NCBI GenBank assembly: GCA_025716815.1
Contig: JAIXMN010000020.1
Coordinates: 372,001 to 436,000 of the forward strand
DNA length: 64,000 bases
Direction: 5' to 3'
From: Dichotomocladium elegans
Taxonomy: Eukaryota; Mucoromycota; Mucoromycetes; Mucorales; Lichtheimiaceae
Shown: positions 45,613 to 58,879 of the stretch, in pieces
Numbering within the stretch: position 1 is the first letter of the stretch
Layout: each line of letters starts with the position of its first letter
The notes under the pieces: generated by a model
Seen by the model: only the letters and a program-made list of their open reading frames with translations
The model's database searches: none
What the model was told of the DNA's origin: nothing
Made by a program: the position numbers and the translations under genes

Positions 45613-48356
45613 CTACCAGAGTTCACATTTGGAATCCGGATTCATGGGACTGCCAACTGGACAGTTGAACACCTCTGCAAAGTATCTTGAGTTCTGCACA
45701 GCACCAATCGTACGCCATTTACCAGGCGAATGTGGATCCGTTAGGACCTGAGGAAGAGAAGATGATAGGTTAACACCAGTTTATCCGCCTCTCCATCTTC
45801 ATCCTTGCTACCACTTACGCGTTGTCTGGCCTGTGCAGGCGTAACGATACTGCACCAGACTCGACCATAGTTGATAAAGAAGAGCTTTTCGGGAGTAAGA
45901 TCCTCCAAGCCTGGCAAGAGTCGATTCTCGCCCTGGTTATTCTCGTATCGCGCTTTCCAGGCTACAAAGGACTGCCGTAGGCCACCGTTATCGGCCAAGT
46001 TCTCACCCAGTGTGAGATGGCCATTAAGGTGAAGGGCTTCGCCGTGCTCATCCTCAATGGTAAAGTTGCTGTATTGATCCACAAAACACTGTGCCTTGTC
46101 GTTGAATGCCTTTGAAGTCTCATTTGTCCACCAGTCAATCAACCGGCCTCTGCCATCATAAAGCCGCCCCATGTTATCATATCCATGAGTCAGCTCATGG
46201 CCAACCACAACGCCAATGCCGCCATAATTGAGATAGTCTGGGACATCATTGCTAAAGAAGGGGCTCTGAAGGATACCGGCAGGAAAGACGATCTCATTGA
46301 AGGGGGGGTTGAAATACGCGTTCACCTCTTGTGGGTTCATAAGCCAACGAGTGCGATCAGGGGTAGTTCCCACCTGACGCCACTCCTTGGCGACCTGCCA
46401 TTTTGCCGTACGCAGCGAGTTGCCAAAGAAGTCGTCGGATGACATGGACAGTTCAGAGTAGTATTCGGAGATGGAGATCGGCGACATTGTGTCGGGGTTG
46501 TTGGTTGGGTATCCCACCTTGCGCACTAGCATGTCGACCTTGTCAAGTGCTTTTTCACGTGTCTCATCATCAAGCCACTCAAGTTCCGGTAAGCGGTCTA
46601 CAAATGAATTCTTGATCGAGTTGACAAATTCTTCGGCGCGAGTCTGTGCATCCTCACTAAACTTTTTAAGACTGAAGTAACGGCCGACAAGGAAACCAAG
46701 CGACTCATCCATATACCCCAGGCATGTTTCCCAGCGAGGCTTGGTCATCTTGGGGTTTGTACCACTTAACTTGGCAGAGAGCTCCTTCAGTGGCTGGCGG
46801 ACTTCTTCAGAAAGCCCAAAGGCGTATGTGTTGATGGCGCGCCAAAGCAAATAAGCCTGGATAGCGCGAGGCTGAGAGGCAGGTATGATCTCGGTAGAGA
46901 GTTTCTCGAGGTATCTTGGGGATGAAACGACAAGCGTATCCTGGTGCGGCGCATTGGCAGGCAGTAGATGACTAACGAGCAGGCCCCAGTCAAAAGCAGG
47001 CGCCGAACTAGCAAGCTGAGATAGCGTTCTGGGATTGTATGTCTTTTCGGGATCTTGGAGGTATTCAACCGTGTCGCTGACGGATGCCAGGCGACGCTCG
47101 AGATCAACAACCTGACGGGCCGTAATGTTGGCGCTCCACCGGTTCCAGCCAAATTCAGCTGAGTAGTCGCGAAACACAATATCCATTGTGCGAGATACTG
47201 CGAGGAACAATGCATCAACGTACTCTTCTTGTTCATAGTATTCCTTGGAGGGCAGGGTGAAGCCGTCCTGAAAAATCTGGAGGGAGATTCTTTCTGGATC
47301 CTTTGGATCGGCTTCCACAAGCAATGCGAAGAAAGGATTCACACCCGTCTTGGCAAGGCTGGTGTATACATTTGTCAGCTGCTGCTGTTGTGGAGGATCC
47401 TCTGAATCTGCTTCTTCAAATTCGCCGGCCTCTGTTGCAAGGAATCTGAGAGCTGGGTAAGATTCACGGATGTCATGCAACATCTGAATGATTGGGTCTG
47501 CACCGAGGGAATCAATGCGGTCTTCATCCATACACGAGTCAAACAGGTTCTTGGCCTTCTTAAAGTTTTGTTTGTCCAACAATTTATCTGGATCTGGTAG
47601 CTCGCCACTCTTGCCAAAGACTTGCTCGTGGAAAGTCTCAAAGTCGCTCTTGAAGATTTTGTGCAAGATCTCCTTGTTGGCTGTGCTCAACAGTTCAAAC
47701 GAAGTGAGCCTTGATTTTCCGATGGGCAGGTCATGGCTATTAATCCAGTTGTTGCCTATAGAAATTGTTAGACAAATCAAATAGGTGAGGTATAGGACTG
47801 TTACTTGCATGTATAAGCATAGAAATCTTCGCATGGATCCACTGTCATGTCAATATCCTGAAAACCATGCTAATCAGCATACTACACTCGATCCCCTCAG
47901 TGCCGTCCTCCACCTACGTACTTTCAAGATTTCGGCAGCTGCCAACACGCAGCCCGCTGACAAACAAAGCTCCTAAGTTGTCAAGCAAAAGTCAGTCCTA
48001 TTCGTTCCATATGTTGTCCCACGCTTTACCGGTTTAGTATCATTTTTCCCGTCGCCTGGACCACCTGGTGGACTAGTTGGACTAGGGTTTGGCGCTTTGT
48101 CATGATCGCCATCGCCATACACACGTCGTGCAAAAAAGCCGACCAATATGCATAGTATGATGAGGAACGTGACACTGATTGCAAAGAGGATCTTCTCGAG
48201 CAGCGAGAACCGTCGGACTAGGTACCTCGAGTCGGGATCTTGTTCATGGTGCTGTGGTGGCTCAACATTGTCATGAGGATTTACTGTGACGTCTTCGCTG
48301 TTGTATCGTTGCCCAGGCTGCCCAAGCAACGGCTCTCTTTCGCCTCCTTCGGCCAT
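45613..48356 (-). CDS. M13-family metallopeptidase (neprilysin/ECE-like)
   Basis: Type II membrane zinc endopeptidase. Short cytoplasmic head (MAEGGEREPLLGQPGQ), one membrane anchor (ILFAISVTFLIILCILVGFF), a Pro/Gly/Asp-rich stalk, then the ectodomain. Early cysteine blocks are split over small exons: LCLSAGCVLAAAEILK and DIDMTVDPCEDFYAYTC, which match the family's opening signature. The zinc site is VVGHELTHGYD (HExxH) with GENLADNGG (the third ligand Glu and the following Asp). The substrate-binding block is NAYFNPPFNEIVFPAGIL. The C-terminal exon ends SKCELW, close to the usual CxVW. An apparent in-frame TAG near 47985 falls inside a 57-bp intron (GTAAAG...CTTAG), so the gene is intact. 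Confidence 0.93.
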
Positions 48357-48977
48357 GGGAAAGACTGGCTTTATTTTACCGGGGGGGGGGTAAAAAGGAA
48401 AGAAAAGCCGTTGGAGAACGCGAGTGATGAATAGGGAGATAGCCGGGATTTCAATTCGGGTTTGGATGCGGCAAACGAGGAGGATAAGGGATGAATGGGG
48501 CCTCCATATATCCCGGTACACATCCATTCACCCACCTGCGGTTGCGCATTAGACAACGAATCCTTTGAAAATGGACGATTCATCTATGTTTTCATTTCTC
48601 AACATCTTTATTGGAAAATGTGACAGGGACAGACTGATGACGACTGAAGCAGTGTCACACTTGCATTGACTCTTTTTTTGGGAGTGGAGAGTTTCCTATC
48701 CAGTAAAACTCCAGATATAAACAAAAACTACGGTTTTTTAATTATTATTAAACCTTGGCTCCATTTGTAGTAATAAGTAATGCTATACGGCGGTCCAGTT
48801 GGATTCTAGCCAATGTAAGGAAGAGGCATGTGCTATAGTGGAAGAACAGCGCAAAAGGGGAAGCAGAAAAACCCAAACGAAAGCGGAACAAGGGCATTGA
48901 AAATAAAAAGTTAACTTTACAATGTAGACAAAATATTTACTGCTAAATAGATGGCGGAAGTGAAAGAGACAAGGCGT
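48357..48977. other. Intergenic
   Basis: 620 bp with no supported gene. It contains the presumed promoter of the peptidase gene, with a CCGGGGGGGGGG run at 48379-48390 close to its start. Confidence 0.45.
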
Positions 48978-49220
48978 TTATTGGCACACTCCATGATCTT
49001 TGCCGACACCACAGCAGTTCTGGAAGTCCTTTGCTTTGGCGTCCGCGACGCTGCAGTACGCTGGCTGACCGTTTACCAGCTGAAGGGTTCCGCCGACACC
49101 GTTGCCACTGATACAGCATGTTCGCATATCCTCCACTCGATTGTCGGGACAAGAACATTGAAGTGCTGAAGCCGCTGACAATGATAAAAGAAGCACAGCA
49201 AAAATGGAAAGCTTGGTCAT
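48978..49220 (-). CDS. Small secreted cysteine-rich protein, 80 residues
   Basis: Single exon. A clear signal peptide (MTKLSIFAVLLLSLSAASAL) is followed by a mature chain of about 60 residues with eight cysteines in the order C-x-C, CC, C, CC, C (QCSCPD, RTCCISG, AYCSVA, QNCCGVG, GVCQ). The two CC pairs recall hydrophobins, but the spacing and the first C-x-C do not match. I would not assign that family. A wall-associated or effector-like role is possible; this is inference. A TATA tract lies 65-80 bp upstream. Confidence 0.75.
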   Translation of the reverse strand: MTKLSIFAVLLLSLSAASALQCSCPDNRVEDMRTCCISGNGVGGTLQLVNGQPAYCSVADAKAKDFQNCCGVGKDHGVCQ

Positions 49221-49284
49221 GTTGCGATGGATGAATAGAAACTTAAAGATATGAGGTAAAACAGAACATCAAGGCCCATTGTGC

Positions 49285-49300
49285 TTTATATATATATAAA
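49285..49300 (-). promoter_or_regulatory. TATA tract of the small secreted protein gene
   Basis: TTTATATATATATAAA, a perfect palindromic TATA tract 65-80 bp upstream of the start codon at 49220. Confidence 0.6.
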
Positions 49301-52300
49301 TGCTCTATGATGACCACTCCTGCAGAAAAAGAAGAAACATTGTGGAACTAGGAGTCCTCCGTTCTTGAGATCAAGGAGCGTGACGACCTGCAGGAAACAC
49401 CTATTGCGAGTACAAGTGTAAATATTATTCATATCGTGCATTGCCGCACGCGGTCTTTATTGTTGATGGCGACATATGCCATCAGGAGCAATACCGCTTG
49501 GTCTCGTGTGACTGCAATTCCTCCTTTATTCCCCGTGAATCAAACAAACTTGGCGGAGGGGGTTTACCTAGTGTATACTTTAATTTCAAGATAAATTCGT
49601 ACGCAAGATAAAATAATGACGCATAAATTATATGAAGTCGTATCAATAGGCAAAAGGTTTCCGCATCCGTTGGATCGAAACCTTCTAGTCACACTTTCTC
49701 TATACGCTTTAACTTACACTCAAGGGCGCAAACCCCTCCCCCCGAGTAACTCAAGAGTTCTCCTGGGTAGTCCGGGCGATCACCAGGGCGGGGGGAGCAG
49801 AGAAGAGAGGAGAACCAGCACGTCGAACAGAGACCGGAAGGAGTGGAAGGATGCCCAGGATCTCCTCTCCTCCGTGACACGTCATGCACTGTATGATTGG
49901 TCTATCTACAAAGGAGAACGGATGGAAGTATGGAAGAGAGGACCAGGTTGAAGTCGGATGGAAAGAATAAACTTCACAACTGTCCATTATTTATAGGAAA
50001 TAAGCATTCGATGCTACTAATTATAATGTTTTCTGTACTCCAGACTGCGCACGCAATGTATATTAACAACCGATATTGGGATATCAGTAATGTTACATAC
50101 GGACTTGTATTGTTGGGCTTGTTCCGGCGCGGCTTGATATCAATTGTATAAAGAAATATTACGTTCCTATTTATGATACTGTAGAGAACGCCGACGACTT
50201 TGTGCATGTTTTATTCTGTTCTCTTAATATATGCATCGCTTAGATCTCAGAAAAATTTAATTATCCTCATCAAAAGGACAATTGAAGTTCTCTTTGTAGA
50301 TACTTGGTGATGTCGCATTCTTGAATAACAGAACGATTCGATCATCTCGGTAATCCTCCTTATTTCATCATACATCCCTGCTTTTGGTTACTGTCTAGCA
50401 AAAGCGGGTGGCAGGGCTCACATTCTGTAACTACAAACCTAACATCGTTTTGCCGCTTATATCGTATCCGGAAAAACAGTTGCATTATTCACATGGAGTA
50501 TAACAGCAATCGTGCCTTCATTCCTCAGAGCAATACATCCGGCACCTACAGGCATTCTGTTTCTTTCTTACGATAATATGTTCTCCTACTATAGTTGACC
50601 AACTACCTTTATGGGATTAGATAAATAAATATTATATGCTACGGTAGACTTACAGAATTAACATAGTTTGGATCAAGCCGATTCTCCATTACATATGTCT
50701 GTAAGAATAATAGAAAAAAAAACTTCATTTACATGTGCTGTCAACGCCCGAACTTCTCAAGGATCTATGGTCTTGAGAGGTAACCGCAATTGCCCCTATT
50801 GGATCAAGCTCAAGCAAGTTTGACAGAAGATAGACGCATCGATATCCTCGAAATCCAACATATTTGGAGATACTCTCAGCTTTATAGATAGCTCTATTTG
50901 TCCATAACTACACATTGTAATAGCTGTCCGTGTGTTTATGCTTATCTATCTCGCCCATTGGTAGAGTCACGAAAGCTGAGGTAAATGTCTACTCATAGCT
51001 TCCTTACTTTGCACAATTTTGAGTTGACCTGCCCTCTTTCTTCTCCAGGCTGGCGGCTGCGTGTGTCTCACGCGGCATTGAATAATGTCCGGTAGCTTAT
51101 GCTACTGCCGTTGGCTTTGTTTTCACCCTTGGTACTGTCATCACTGCAGATGCTCTTCCTTTGAATTAGGCTGTACTACGTTTCAAGCTACTATGGAATT
51201 TTGACCCATCAAAGGAAAACACAGTTCCTTCCGATATCAGTGTATGTCATATCCCATCGGCACACGGAGTCAACGCCACATCTGTATGCCTACAGCACTA
51301 CAACTGTCTACAGTCAAAATCGAGTCCTTTTTAATGATAAGCTGCATTCATTTCCGTAAATCATCAGCACGTCGTTTTGGTTGCTCAGAGTTCCTGAGCT
51401 TTCTAAAGCCGTAAAGTTGCTCTAGGACACTCGGCGAGATTCTCATTAACGCAGTCTAAGAAACATTCATTTAGAATGCATGAATAACTCCCCCCTGATT
51501 CTAAGGTTCTTAAAAATGCTGTAAGGGCTCTAAGAATATATATTCCTAGCCGTTTCGCTGCAGATGATGCACCCAGAGCCTTCTCAAACTGAATGTTTGA
51601 GATTGGTGCATAGCAGCTAAGTGCAAAGCTACCATTTTCCAGATAGACCATGCATGTATTCTATGTGAGAACATCGCGTTTAAAGAGTGTACATTATCCC
51701 TCGTCCCAATCAACGACATAACCTATAAGCTCAGGACAACGTCGTTCCCCAGTACCGTCACCCTATCTATCTTCATGATGAAATCGAACACACATATTAG
51801 AATGTCGTATATCTATAAAGAAGAATCAGCAACACCCCTCCCCCGGAAAAAAGCTGACCTATCTCTATAAAGACTTCCTTGTCATCCTGCGGAACCGTAT
51901 ATGTTTCCGAAAACGCAGACCACAGGCTATGTGTTCCTAACCCCCTTCTGCTGTAAATTCCATACCCAGAGCAACTGTCCCTGCACGATCTCAGGCATTT
52001 TAGCATCGGCAGGTTGACATAAATGTACAGGAATATATTATGCGTAAAGAAGCGAGGAGAACAACTTTATTAATTCCAATATTAGTCACATGTTCATCCT
52101 TCTCTACGTACTCTTTACAGCAACGCGCGATGGAAAATATCATATATGCTTGATAGGTAATATGTATAAAGTACATAATCGACATATATGTCGTCCACCC
52201 TAAAAGAAACTGGATCACTTGACATGTACTGTCAGGAGATAGGAATTCAAACCGCTTGGCTAGGATCGTCAAATATAAGGATTGATCCGCGAGGATAACA

Positions 52301-53268
52301 TAGGAGGGATAAACAGGGGGTAGAGAAGAATGCTTTCATAAAAAGAGGAGCTTTTTGCTCTCCACGGCGATAAAGGTAGCGATAATATATGTATCCTAGA
52401 ATTATTGGCTGCATGAAATCCACGATTACAGAATTGTTAGGGTGATCGAGCTGACCCTGGGCACAATCTAAACCTATTCTCCTCTCATACCTTATTATTA
52501 GAAGAGAAAGGTTAATCGCCACTACCAAACTTTGTTATGTTTAAGTAATCGAACTTCGATCTATCTCCAAACATACACGACTGGAAATAGAGCAGCCATA
52601 TTAACCTCGGTTTAATCGATGAATACGCATCTATGACATGATTAACTATGTTAAGGCCGTCAAAGGGCTCTTCCGCTTTTCGCTGCATATATGCCCGTCA
52701 TTTTTCCTGCTCTCATTGGCTAGCTGGGATCGGAATACAGGTTCATCCCAAAGAAGGTATCGGGATTGGGGGGTGGGCACTAATTGTCTTATGAAACGGG
52801 ATGGGGGAGAACATCATCTTTGGGCAATGTGAGCATTTGTAAGATTTCGTGCCAGCGTACCAATGAAGAAAACCACCTTGCGTATCCTTTATAAATAATA
52901 GTAGATAATTCTTAAGCTAGTGTTAGCAAGATGAAGGGTCTTTCCTGACCCCCAAGGGTTAGATAAATAGGCAGGAGCGGAAAAAGGGAGGGGGAGCTGT
53001 GGTCAAACTGTAGGGAAAAAGGGACCGTCGACCCTTTTTATATCCATGGTCTACCTTAGAGATCCTGCTGCGCTTCTCAAAACAGCATAAGCTGGGGAAC
53101 GTCATCACAAAGCAATGTGGTGGTGTCCGAAAACGTGTATGCGCGTTAGGGGAATAAGGTCACGCGGGTGACCCGGCAGTAGGCGGCCTAGCTAATCCCT
53201 TTTTCCCTCTCTTGCTTTTTCTCTACTTTTTCTTTTCTTGTCAAGGCTTCCGTCAGATCAAATCACAA
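49301..53268. other. Gene-poor AT-rich region
   Basis: About 4 kb without a gene I can name. Minus-strand frames at 52528-51400 include hydrophobic pieces (VIQFLLGWTTYMSIMYFIHI; NGSFALSCYAPISNIQFEKA) separated by GTATG/TTCTAG-like splice strings, so a diverged membrane-protein gene or its remains may be present. No repeats or RNA genes were recognised. Confidence 0.45.
51403..52528 (-). pseudogene. Possible diverged membrane-protein gene or relic
   Basis: Three or four open segments on the minus strand have membrane-like composition. One begins MVVAINLSLLIIR just before a GTATGAG donor-like string. Another reads QFLLGWTTYMSIMYFIHITY followed by a hydrophilic stretch with CCKEYVEKDEH. I could not join them into one frame. 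No family recognised. Confidence 0.25.
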
Positions 53269-54959
53269 ATGTCCACTCCAATTCCCGCGGGTGGAATGGC
53301 TATGGACGCCAGCCATTCCCGATCATCTGCCGGTTATGACGTTCACAATAGCGGAACGAATGGACGTTGTGCAGAAAAGGAAATATACCAGTACGACGCT
53401 CCTTGGCCTGTCTATGCCATTGACTGGTGTAAAGCGCCTACGGATCGCGAAGGTTTCCGATTAGCAGTTGGAAGCTTAATTGAAGAACAGACAAACAAGG
53501 TTAGAAACGACGTGTGGCTATAGTTCAGTTTGAGACACACGCACACAGAGATCACATATGTATGCATAAATACTGACTATTCCTCTTTGTTCCCTTTCAT
53601 ATGCTTTTTTTGCTTCCTTCTGGATCCTTTACCTGTCTTTTTATATACAGCTTCAAGTTGTGACACGAACTGATCTCAGTCTTAAGGACGAAGGCGAGCG
53701 TTATAACCTTTATGGAAACCAACAGAATCCTGATTTCATAACGCTCGCCGAGGCGGACACCTATTATCCAATCACTAAAGTTTTATGGGAGCCTCGAAAG
53801 GTAAAGGCGTCGAGAAAAACATCTGCGTGTGCATGGGTATGCAAGAGACGCTTAAACTAATGGGGATCTATAAGTCATCGCGGCATTCGGACATACTAGT
53901 GAGCTCGTCGGATGTGCTACGAATATGGGAACTCAGCGACAATCCTGCATATGCACGCTATGACAATAACATTGGCCGGCGTCGAGGGGTGGAACACCAG
54001 CAATTACTGAGACAGTCTGAGCTTGTAAATGTAAGGGAGAGGGAAAAATGCACGTGCTGCAGGTCTTTTGCCTTTGCATAGTAATCTCGATCAACTATAG
54101 ACGAAGCAACGCGACTTCTGCGCGCCCCTCACGTCGTTTGACTGGAGCGAAGTCGATCCTTCACTCATCGTCACCGCAAGCATCGACACCACCTGCACTA
54201 TATGGAATATCGAAACGCGCCAGGCGAAGACTCAGCTCATTGCGCATGATCGGGACGTGTACGACGTTGCATTCATGCACGGAACGGCCGATATATTTGC
54301 CAGTGCAGGTGCCGATGGCAGCGTCCGGCTCTTTGATCTAAGGTAGTAGCATTAAAAGTAAAAGAAAAGTCGCCCTCGTTCACCTGATTTCGAAAGTGAC
54401 AAGGTCCTTAGAGCACTCAACCATCCTCTACGAAGCACTGCCAGCTACATCTAATTCGTCAAGCCCCTTTGCTTCGGCCATTAGTGACGGTTCAAGACCA
54501 CTTTTGCGTCTTCAATTTAACAAACTTCAACCAGACTTGCTTGCTACTTTTCATATGGACTCGGACTCCGTCCAAATCCTGGATATTCGCTTTCCAAGCA
54601 TCCCGGTCACAGAGCTCACTCGAAGCCATCAAAGCAGCGTCAACTGTTGCAGCTGGTCTCCGTCACACCCAGCGCTTATCTGTACCGGAGGTTTGCACAA
54701 CAACGCCCCCCTTCCACACATCAATCTGTCATATCAGTCATCTCATGGACGGACAAATATAGGGGACGATGCTCAGGTCCTGGTGTGGGACATCAACAGC
54801 ACGCAACCAGCGCATCGATCCCAGCGCACCAACATAGTCCAGAGCCCCAGCCTGCGCTATGTGGCTGACTCCGAGGTCAAATCGCTTTCTTGGAATCAAA
54901 ACCTTCCCATGTGGATTGGTATCGGATTTGGAAGAACGATTCAGACATTACGCGTTTAA
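53269..54959 (+). CDS. WD40 protein, DCAF7/WDR68-like
   Basis: 444 residues from five exons: 53269-53499, 53651-53800, 53875-54030, 54101-54342 and 54404-54959. DCAF7/WDR68 (plant AN11/TTG1) is a single beta-propeller scaffold that binds DYRK-type kinases and cullin-4 ligases. Family blocks seen: [108 protein letters not shown] and a C-terminal [15 protein letters not shown]. The third exon starts after a GGGATCTATAAG acceptor. Some insertions (after INLSYQSS) are longer than in the animal protein. Confidence 0.9.
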
Positions 54960-56214
54960 TATCCACACTTCGAAGACCGCACATTACAAATGCTGAGCCC
55001 CGCAAAGTTACAAAAGTAGAAGTCGCCTTTGCCATCAATGAAATGCCGTATTAATACCGACTTCCTGTGCGTTATACATTCTAAGTACGACGACTCTATT
55101 GAGACAATGAGCTATGGGTATAAAGGGCAGAAACCGTTGGGCTCTCCACAAGCTGTTTGATCTCACACTCAGCATCAGTGCCATGTATCTGCACATGGGG
55201 GAGGTAGCTCTTCATTTACTGCTACCCAGTCAGTCAGATGAAAAAAAAAAACTAGTAATATGGCTCAGTTACACATGCCCTACACTAACCAGCGATAAGA
55301 TCAATGAGTGGATTGGCTCAAGTAATGGTCACACGTCCGTGCGAAAATGATCGGGTAGTACTTTTAGAAGCCTAGAATCAAGAAGAAAGCCCACAATGTA
55401 TGCTCATGAAGAGCTATTGCAGCGATGGGAATCTATCCGTTATCCAAGAGTTCCAGCCATTTGAGGGATCTTGAGAAATGTTGCAATTTCAGTCTCTGAG
55501 CAGGAATTGTCCATTTTCTTTTGATATGAGTCCTGACTGCGTTAGGATAGGTATAAAACGCAGCATGACAAGGACCGCTCAGTAAAAGGTACTTCTGCGT
55601 GGGGGTTGGGTAATGTACATGCGTTACGAAAGACACGAAACAGAACACTCCTACGATTGGAGGAGCAACTTTGTTGTCAGCCATCGTGAAAAAATAAAGT
55701 TGCACACAAAACGAACGTCTGACGCTTATTCCAACAAACATTCAGCGACTGTGGGTGAGATAACGATGGACATGTATATATCTCATAGAGCCGTTACTTG
55801 AGTAAATGGATAATGTACATACTCGTAAGGCTGTGAACATTTATCCATGTGCCGGTCTTGCGCCATTATGTACTCGGACCTTGTATTGAGCAAGCTTTTC
55901 GGCAGATGGCAAAAGCAAATGTAGAACGGCGACAGATTCCCTGCGCGAAACTCGAAGGTTTGGCGAATCATCCAACTGCACATATGTAACACCGGCAGGT
56001 TTATCGCAATGGACACTTTTTTTTTTTTTTAGCGTAAAAACAACCACCCGCACAGACCGATTTAAATTTCCGCAAGATGGACCCGCCCAAAGCGGTGGGA
56101 GGTGTACATGCTTCAAGCCTGATTTTTTTTTATTTGAGAACAACCCCACGCGTTTTCGACACAGCAGTGCTTATTTTTTTTTTTTTGCCTTTTTATAAAG
56201 CGAGAGAAAGAATT
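54960..56214. other. Intergenic, no supported gene
   Basis: 1.25 kb with only short frames. Long T-runs at about 56020 and 56174 flank the acyltransferase start. Confidence 0.5.
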
Positions 56215-58879
56215 ATGGAACACCGAGAACAGAAATGGCTGGATCTCGGCTATGATACTGTACTCTGGATCTTCAACATCATGCTGGAGGTGTTCTTCCG
56301 AGAAATTCGGCCTCGTGGCGCGCACAAGATCCCAATGACGGGTCCGGTCATTTTTGTCGCGGCTCCCCATGCCAATCAGGTTAGCGAGGTGTTCGAAGAA
56401 TGACACCACCATGAAAGCCGTTACTGAATTTGAAGCGATTTGCGAATGGGGGGTTGGTTCTTCAAGTTTGTGGACCCTTTGATAGTTATGCGCGAATGTC
56501 ATCGGCGGGTCTCGTTCCTCATTGCGGCGAAATCGATGAAACAGAAGGCGATTGGTTTTCTTGCGCGAATGATACATGCGAGTAAGTCATAACGGACCAT
56601 CCACTTGACTCGACTTTTTATCATAACATGCTTATATTATCCTCTCCCCCGGCCCGTCCAGTCCCTGTGGTTCGGCCGCAGGATATCGCAACAAAGGGCA
56701 AAGGACGCATCATGCTATTGAATCCGAAAACACATCCACTGCGGTTAACCGGGACAGACACAGAATTCACGTCGCAGCTGCAACCGAACGATGCCATTGT
56801 GTTGCCCCGAAATGCAGGCAAACTCGTCGTCGCCGAGATCATTTCTGACACGGAACTCGACCTCAAAGCACCATCCGACGTGTGGAACAATAACGAGATG
56901 GCCATGAAATATTTGACGTCACCTGAAGGTTCAGCATACAAATGTCTGCCTCATGTGGACCAGGACGGGGTTTACGAGAAGGTGTATGACGAACTGAATA
57001 ACGGCGAATGCATCACTATTTTCCCCGAGGGCGGAAGTCATGATCGAGCCGAAATGTTGCCGCTCAAAGGTTGGGGCTCCAAAAAGCGAAAGAGAAGGGT
57101 TGGGGGGGGGGAAAAGGAAGGTTGGGGTAAAAAAAGACTAAAACTTTATTTTTTTTTTAAAAAAAAAACAAAAAGCTGGTGTCACGATCATGGCCTTGGG
57201 TGCCATGGCAAAGTACCCTGGAATGGAAGTCAAGATTGTTCCTTGTGGTACAAAATCGCACAGACGCAGGGGCGCGAGATGGAAGAGATAATGATTCCCT
57301 AAACGGGTTGTTCACTTTTGTAGGACTCAATTACTTTCATGCACACCGGTTCCGATCCAGAGCTGTAATCGAGTTTGGCAACCCCATCAAGATATCACCC
57401 GAACTGGTTGAGAAGTTCAAAAAGGGAGGTGATGAGAAACGTGAGGCCTGCAGTACCTTATTGGATACCATCTACTATGCCCTCAAGGCTGTTACGGTGA
57501 ATGCCCCCAATGATCAAACGCTGATGGTAAAAAAGAAAACAGCTGAATCCACCACCCCCATCCACACACACACACACATTGATTCCTTTTGTTAGGTCAT
57601 TCAAGCTGCGCGTCGACTTTACAAACCCGCCAACAACCGCCGTCTCCATATTGCTCAAGTGGTCGATCTGAATCGACGGTTTGTGATAGGCTACAATCTG
57701 TACAAGGACGATCCAAAGATAATTGAACTCCAGCGCAACGTGCTGGCATACAATCAGCTGCTCAAATACCATGGTCTGCGTGACCATCAGGTGGCCGATA
57801 CAAACCTACGTGGCTGGCGCACCTTTTTCCTCTTGTTGCACCGAGTCCTGACACTGATCGTGTGGGGGCTTCTTGCATTTCCTGGGTAAATGTTCGATTT
57901 TTTTTTTTTTTGTTTTTGCCTGTCGTCATGCTATTAACAAACACGAACCATCTGGCTCATAGTGGCATCCTCAACATTCCAATCTTGGTGGTGGCCAAGG
58001 TGATCAGCATGCGGAAGGCAAAAGGTGAATTAGAATTTCCCGCTTTGGCAACTAGAACGTATTTGCTATTTGTGACAACTCATCTCTTCCTTATATAGAG
58101 GCGCTTGCCAGCTCGACAGTGAAAATCAGAGGTCGTGATGTCTTGGCGACGTGGAAGTTTTTGGTTGGCCTGGTGCTGATCCCAACATTATACGGACTTT
58201 ATTCATTGATTGTCTTTGCCTACATGTTGAAGACCGACAAGTCCTGGACAAGCAGATTGCTTGTAACTCTGGCGACGTGGAACCTTTTACCCTTTATTAG
58301 CTATGCAAGCATGCGCTTTGGCGAGAATGGCATGGACGTGTACAAGTACGTTTACGGAGTGGTGGTGGCTGATATAAGAGAGAGGAGATGAAAGGAACTC
58401 ACTCACTAACGTTTGCCTTTCATGCACCAAGGTCACTCCGTCCTCTTTATATGGCACTTGTCGATCCCGACAGCACTCAGAATCTACGACACAACAGGGA
58501 GCGTCTGTCGCAGGAGATGACAGAGATTATCAACGAGTATGGACCCAAAGTATTCAGCGATTTCGATCCCAACAATGTCTTCCGGGCCGATCCTGAAGGG
58601 AACAAGGAGTCTGTCTCGGAGCTTGGCAATGGTAGACGTACCTTTTCGCAAATTGCGAGCCAATTCTTCAACAACAGGGCGCTCGATTGGTTAGACGACC
58701 GGAATATTTTCAATCTTACTCGCCAGGAACAAGAAGAAGACGACGTGCTGCATTTCCTCGACAAGCACAGTGGGTTTATCAGTGGCGGGTCTGCGAGCGA
58801 GGCTGAGACGGGTGGTATAGACCGGCGGCGGCGGCAGGTCCGGAAGCCTGTATCCATGACTCGTCTCAAGAAGGACTGA
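56215..58879 (+). CDS. Glycerol-3-phosphate / DHAP acyltransferase (Sct1/Gpt2 type)
   Basis: ER enzyme of the first step of glycerolipid synthesis, acylating sn-glycerol-3-phosphate or dihydroxyacetone phosphate. About nine exons. Acyltransferase boxes: APHANQ joined by splicing to FVDPL (the HxxxxD catalytic motif), then a RVSFLIAAKSM block, FPEGGSHD (box III) and VKIVPCGLNYFHAHRFRSRA (box IV). Between boxes I and III lies a long insertion (DTEFTSQLQPNDAIVLPRN), as in fungal Sct1/Gpt2. Membrane segments in the C-terminal half: FFLLLHRVLTLIVWGLLAF, FLVGLVLIPTLYGLYSLIVF. The tail is acidic and Ser-rich, as in the yeast enzymes where it is phosphorylated. One intron (about 57070-57176) is unusually purine-rich. 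Confidence 0.92.

Noticed and set aside
47970..48000. In-frame TAG in the M13 peptidase
   Set aside because: A 57-bp GTAAAG...CTTAG intron removes it and joins TKP to ELCLSAGC, restoring the family signature.
55433..56149. Two minus-strand ORFs of about 100 codons upstream of the acyltransferase
   Set aside because: They overlap T-runs and the acyltransferase promoter and show no family resemblance.
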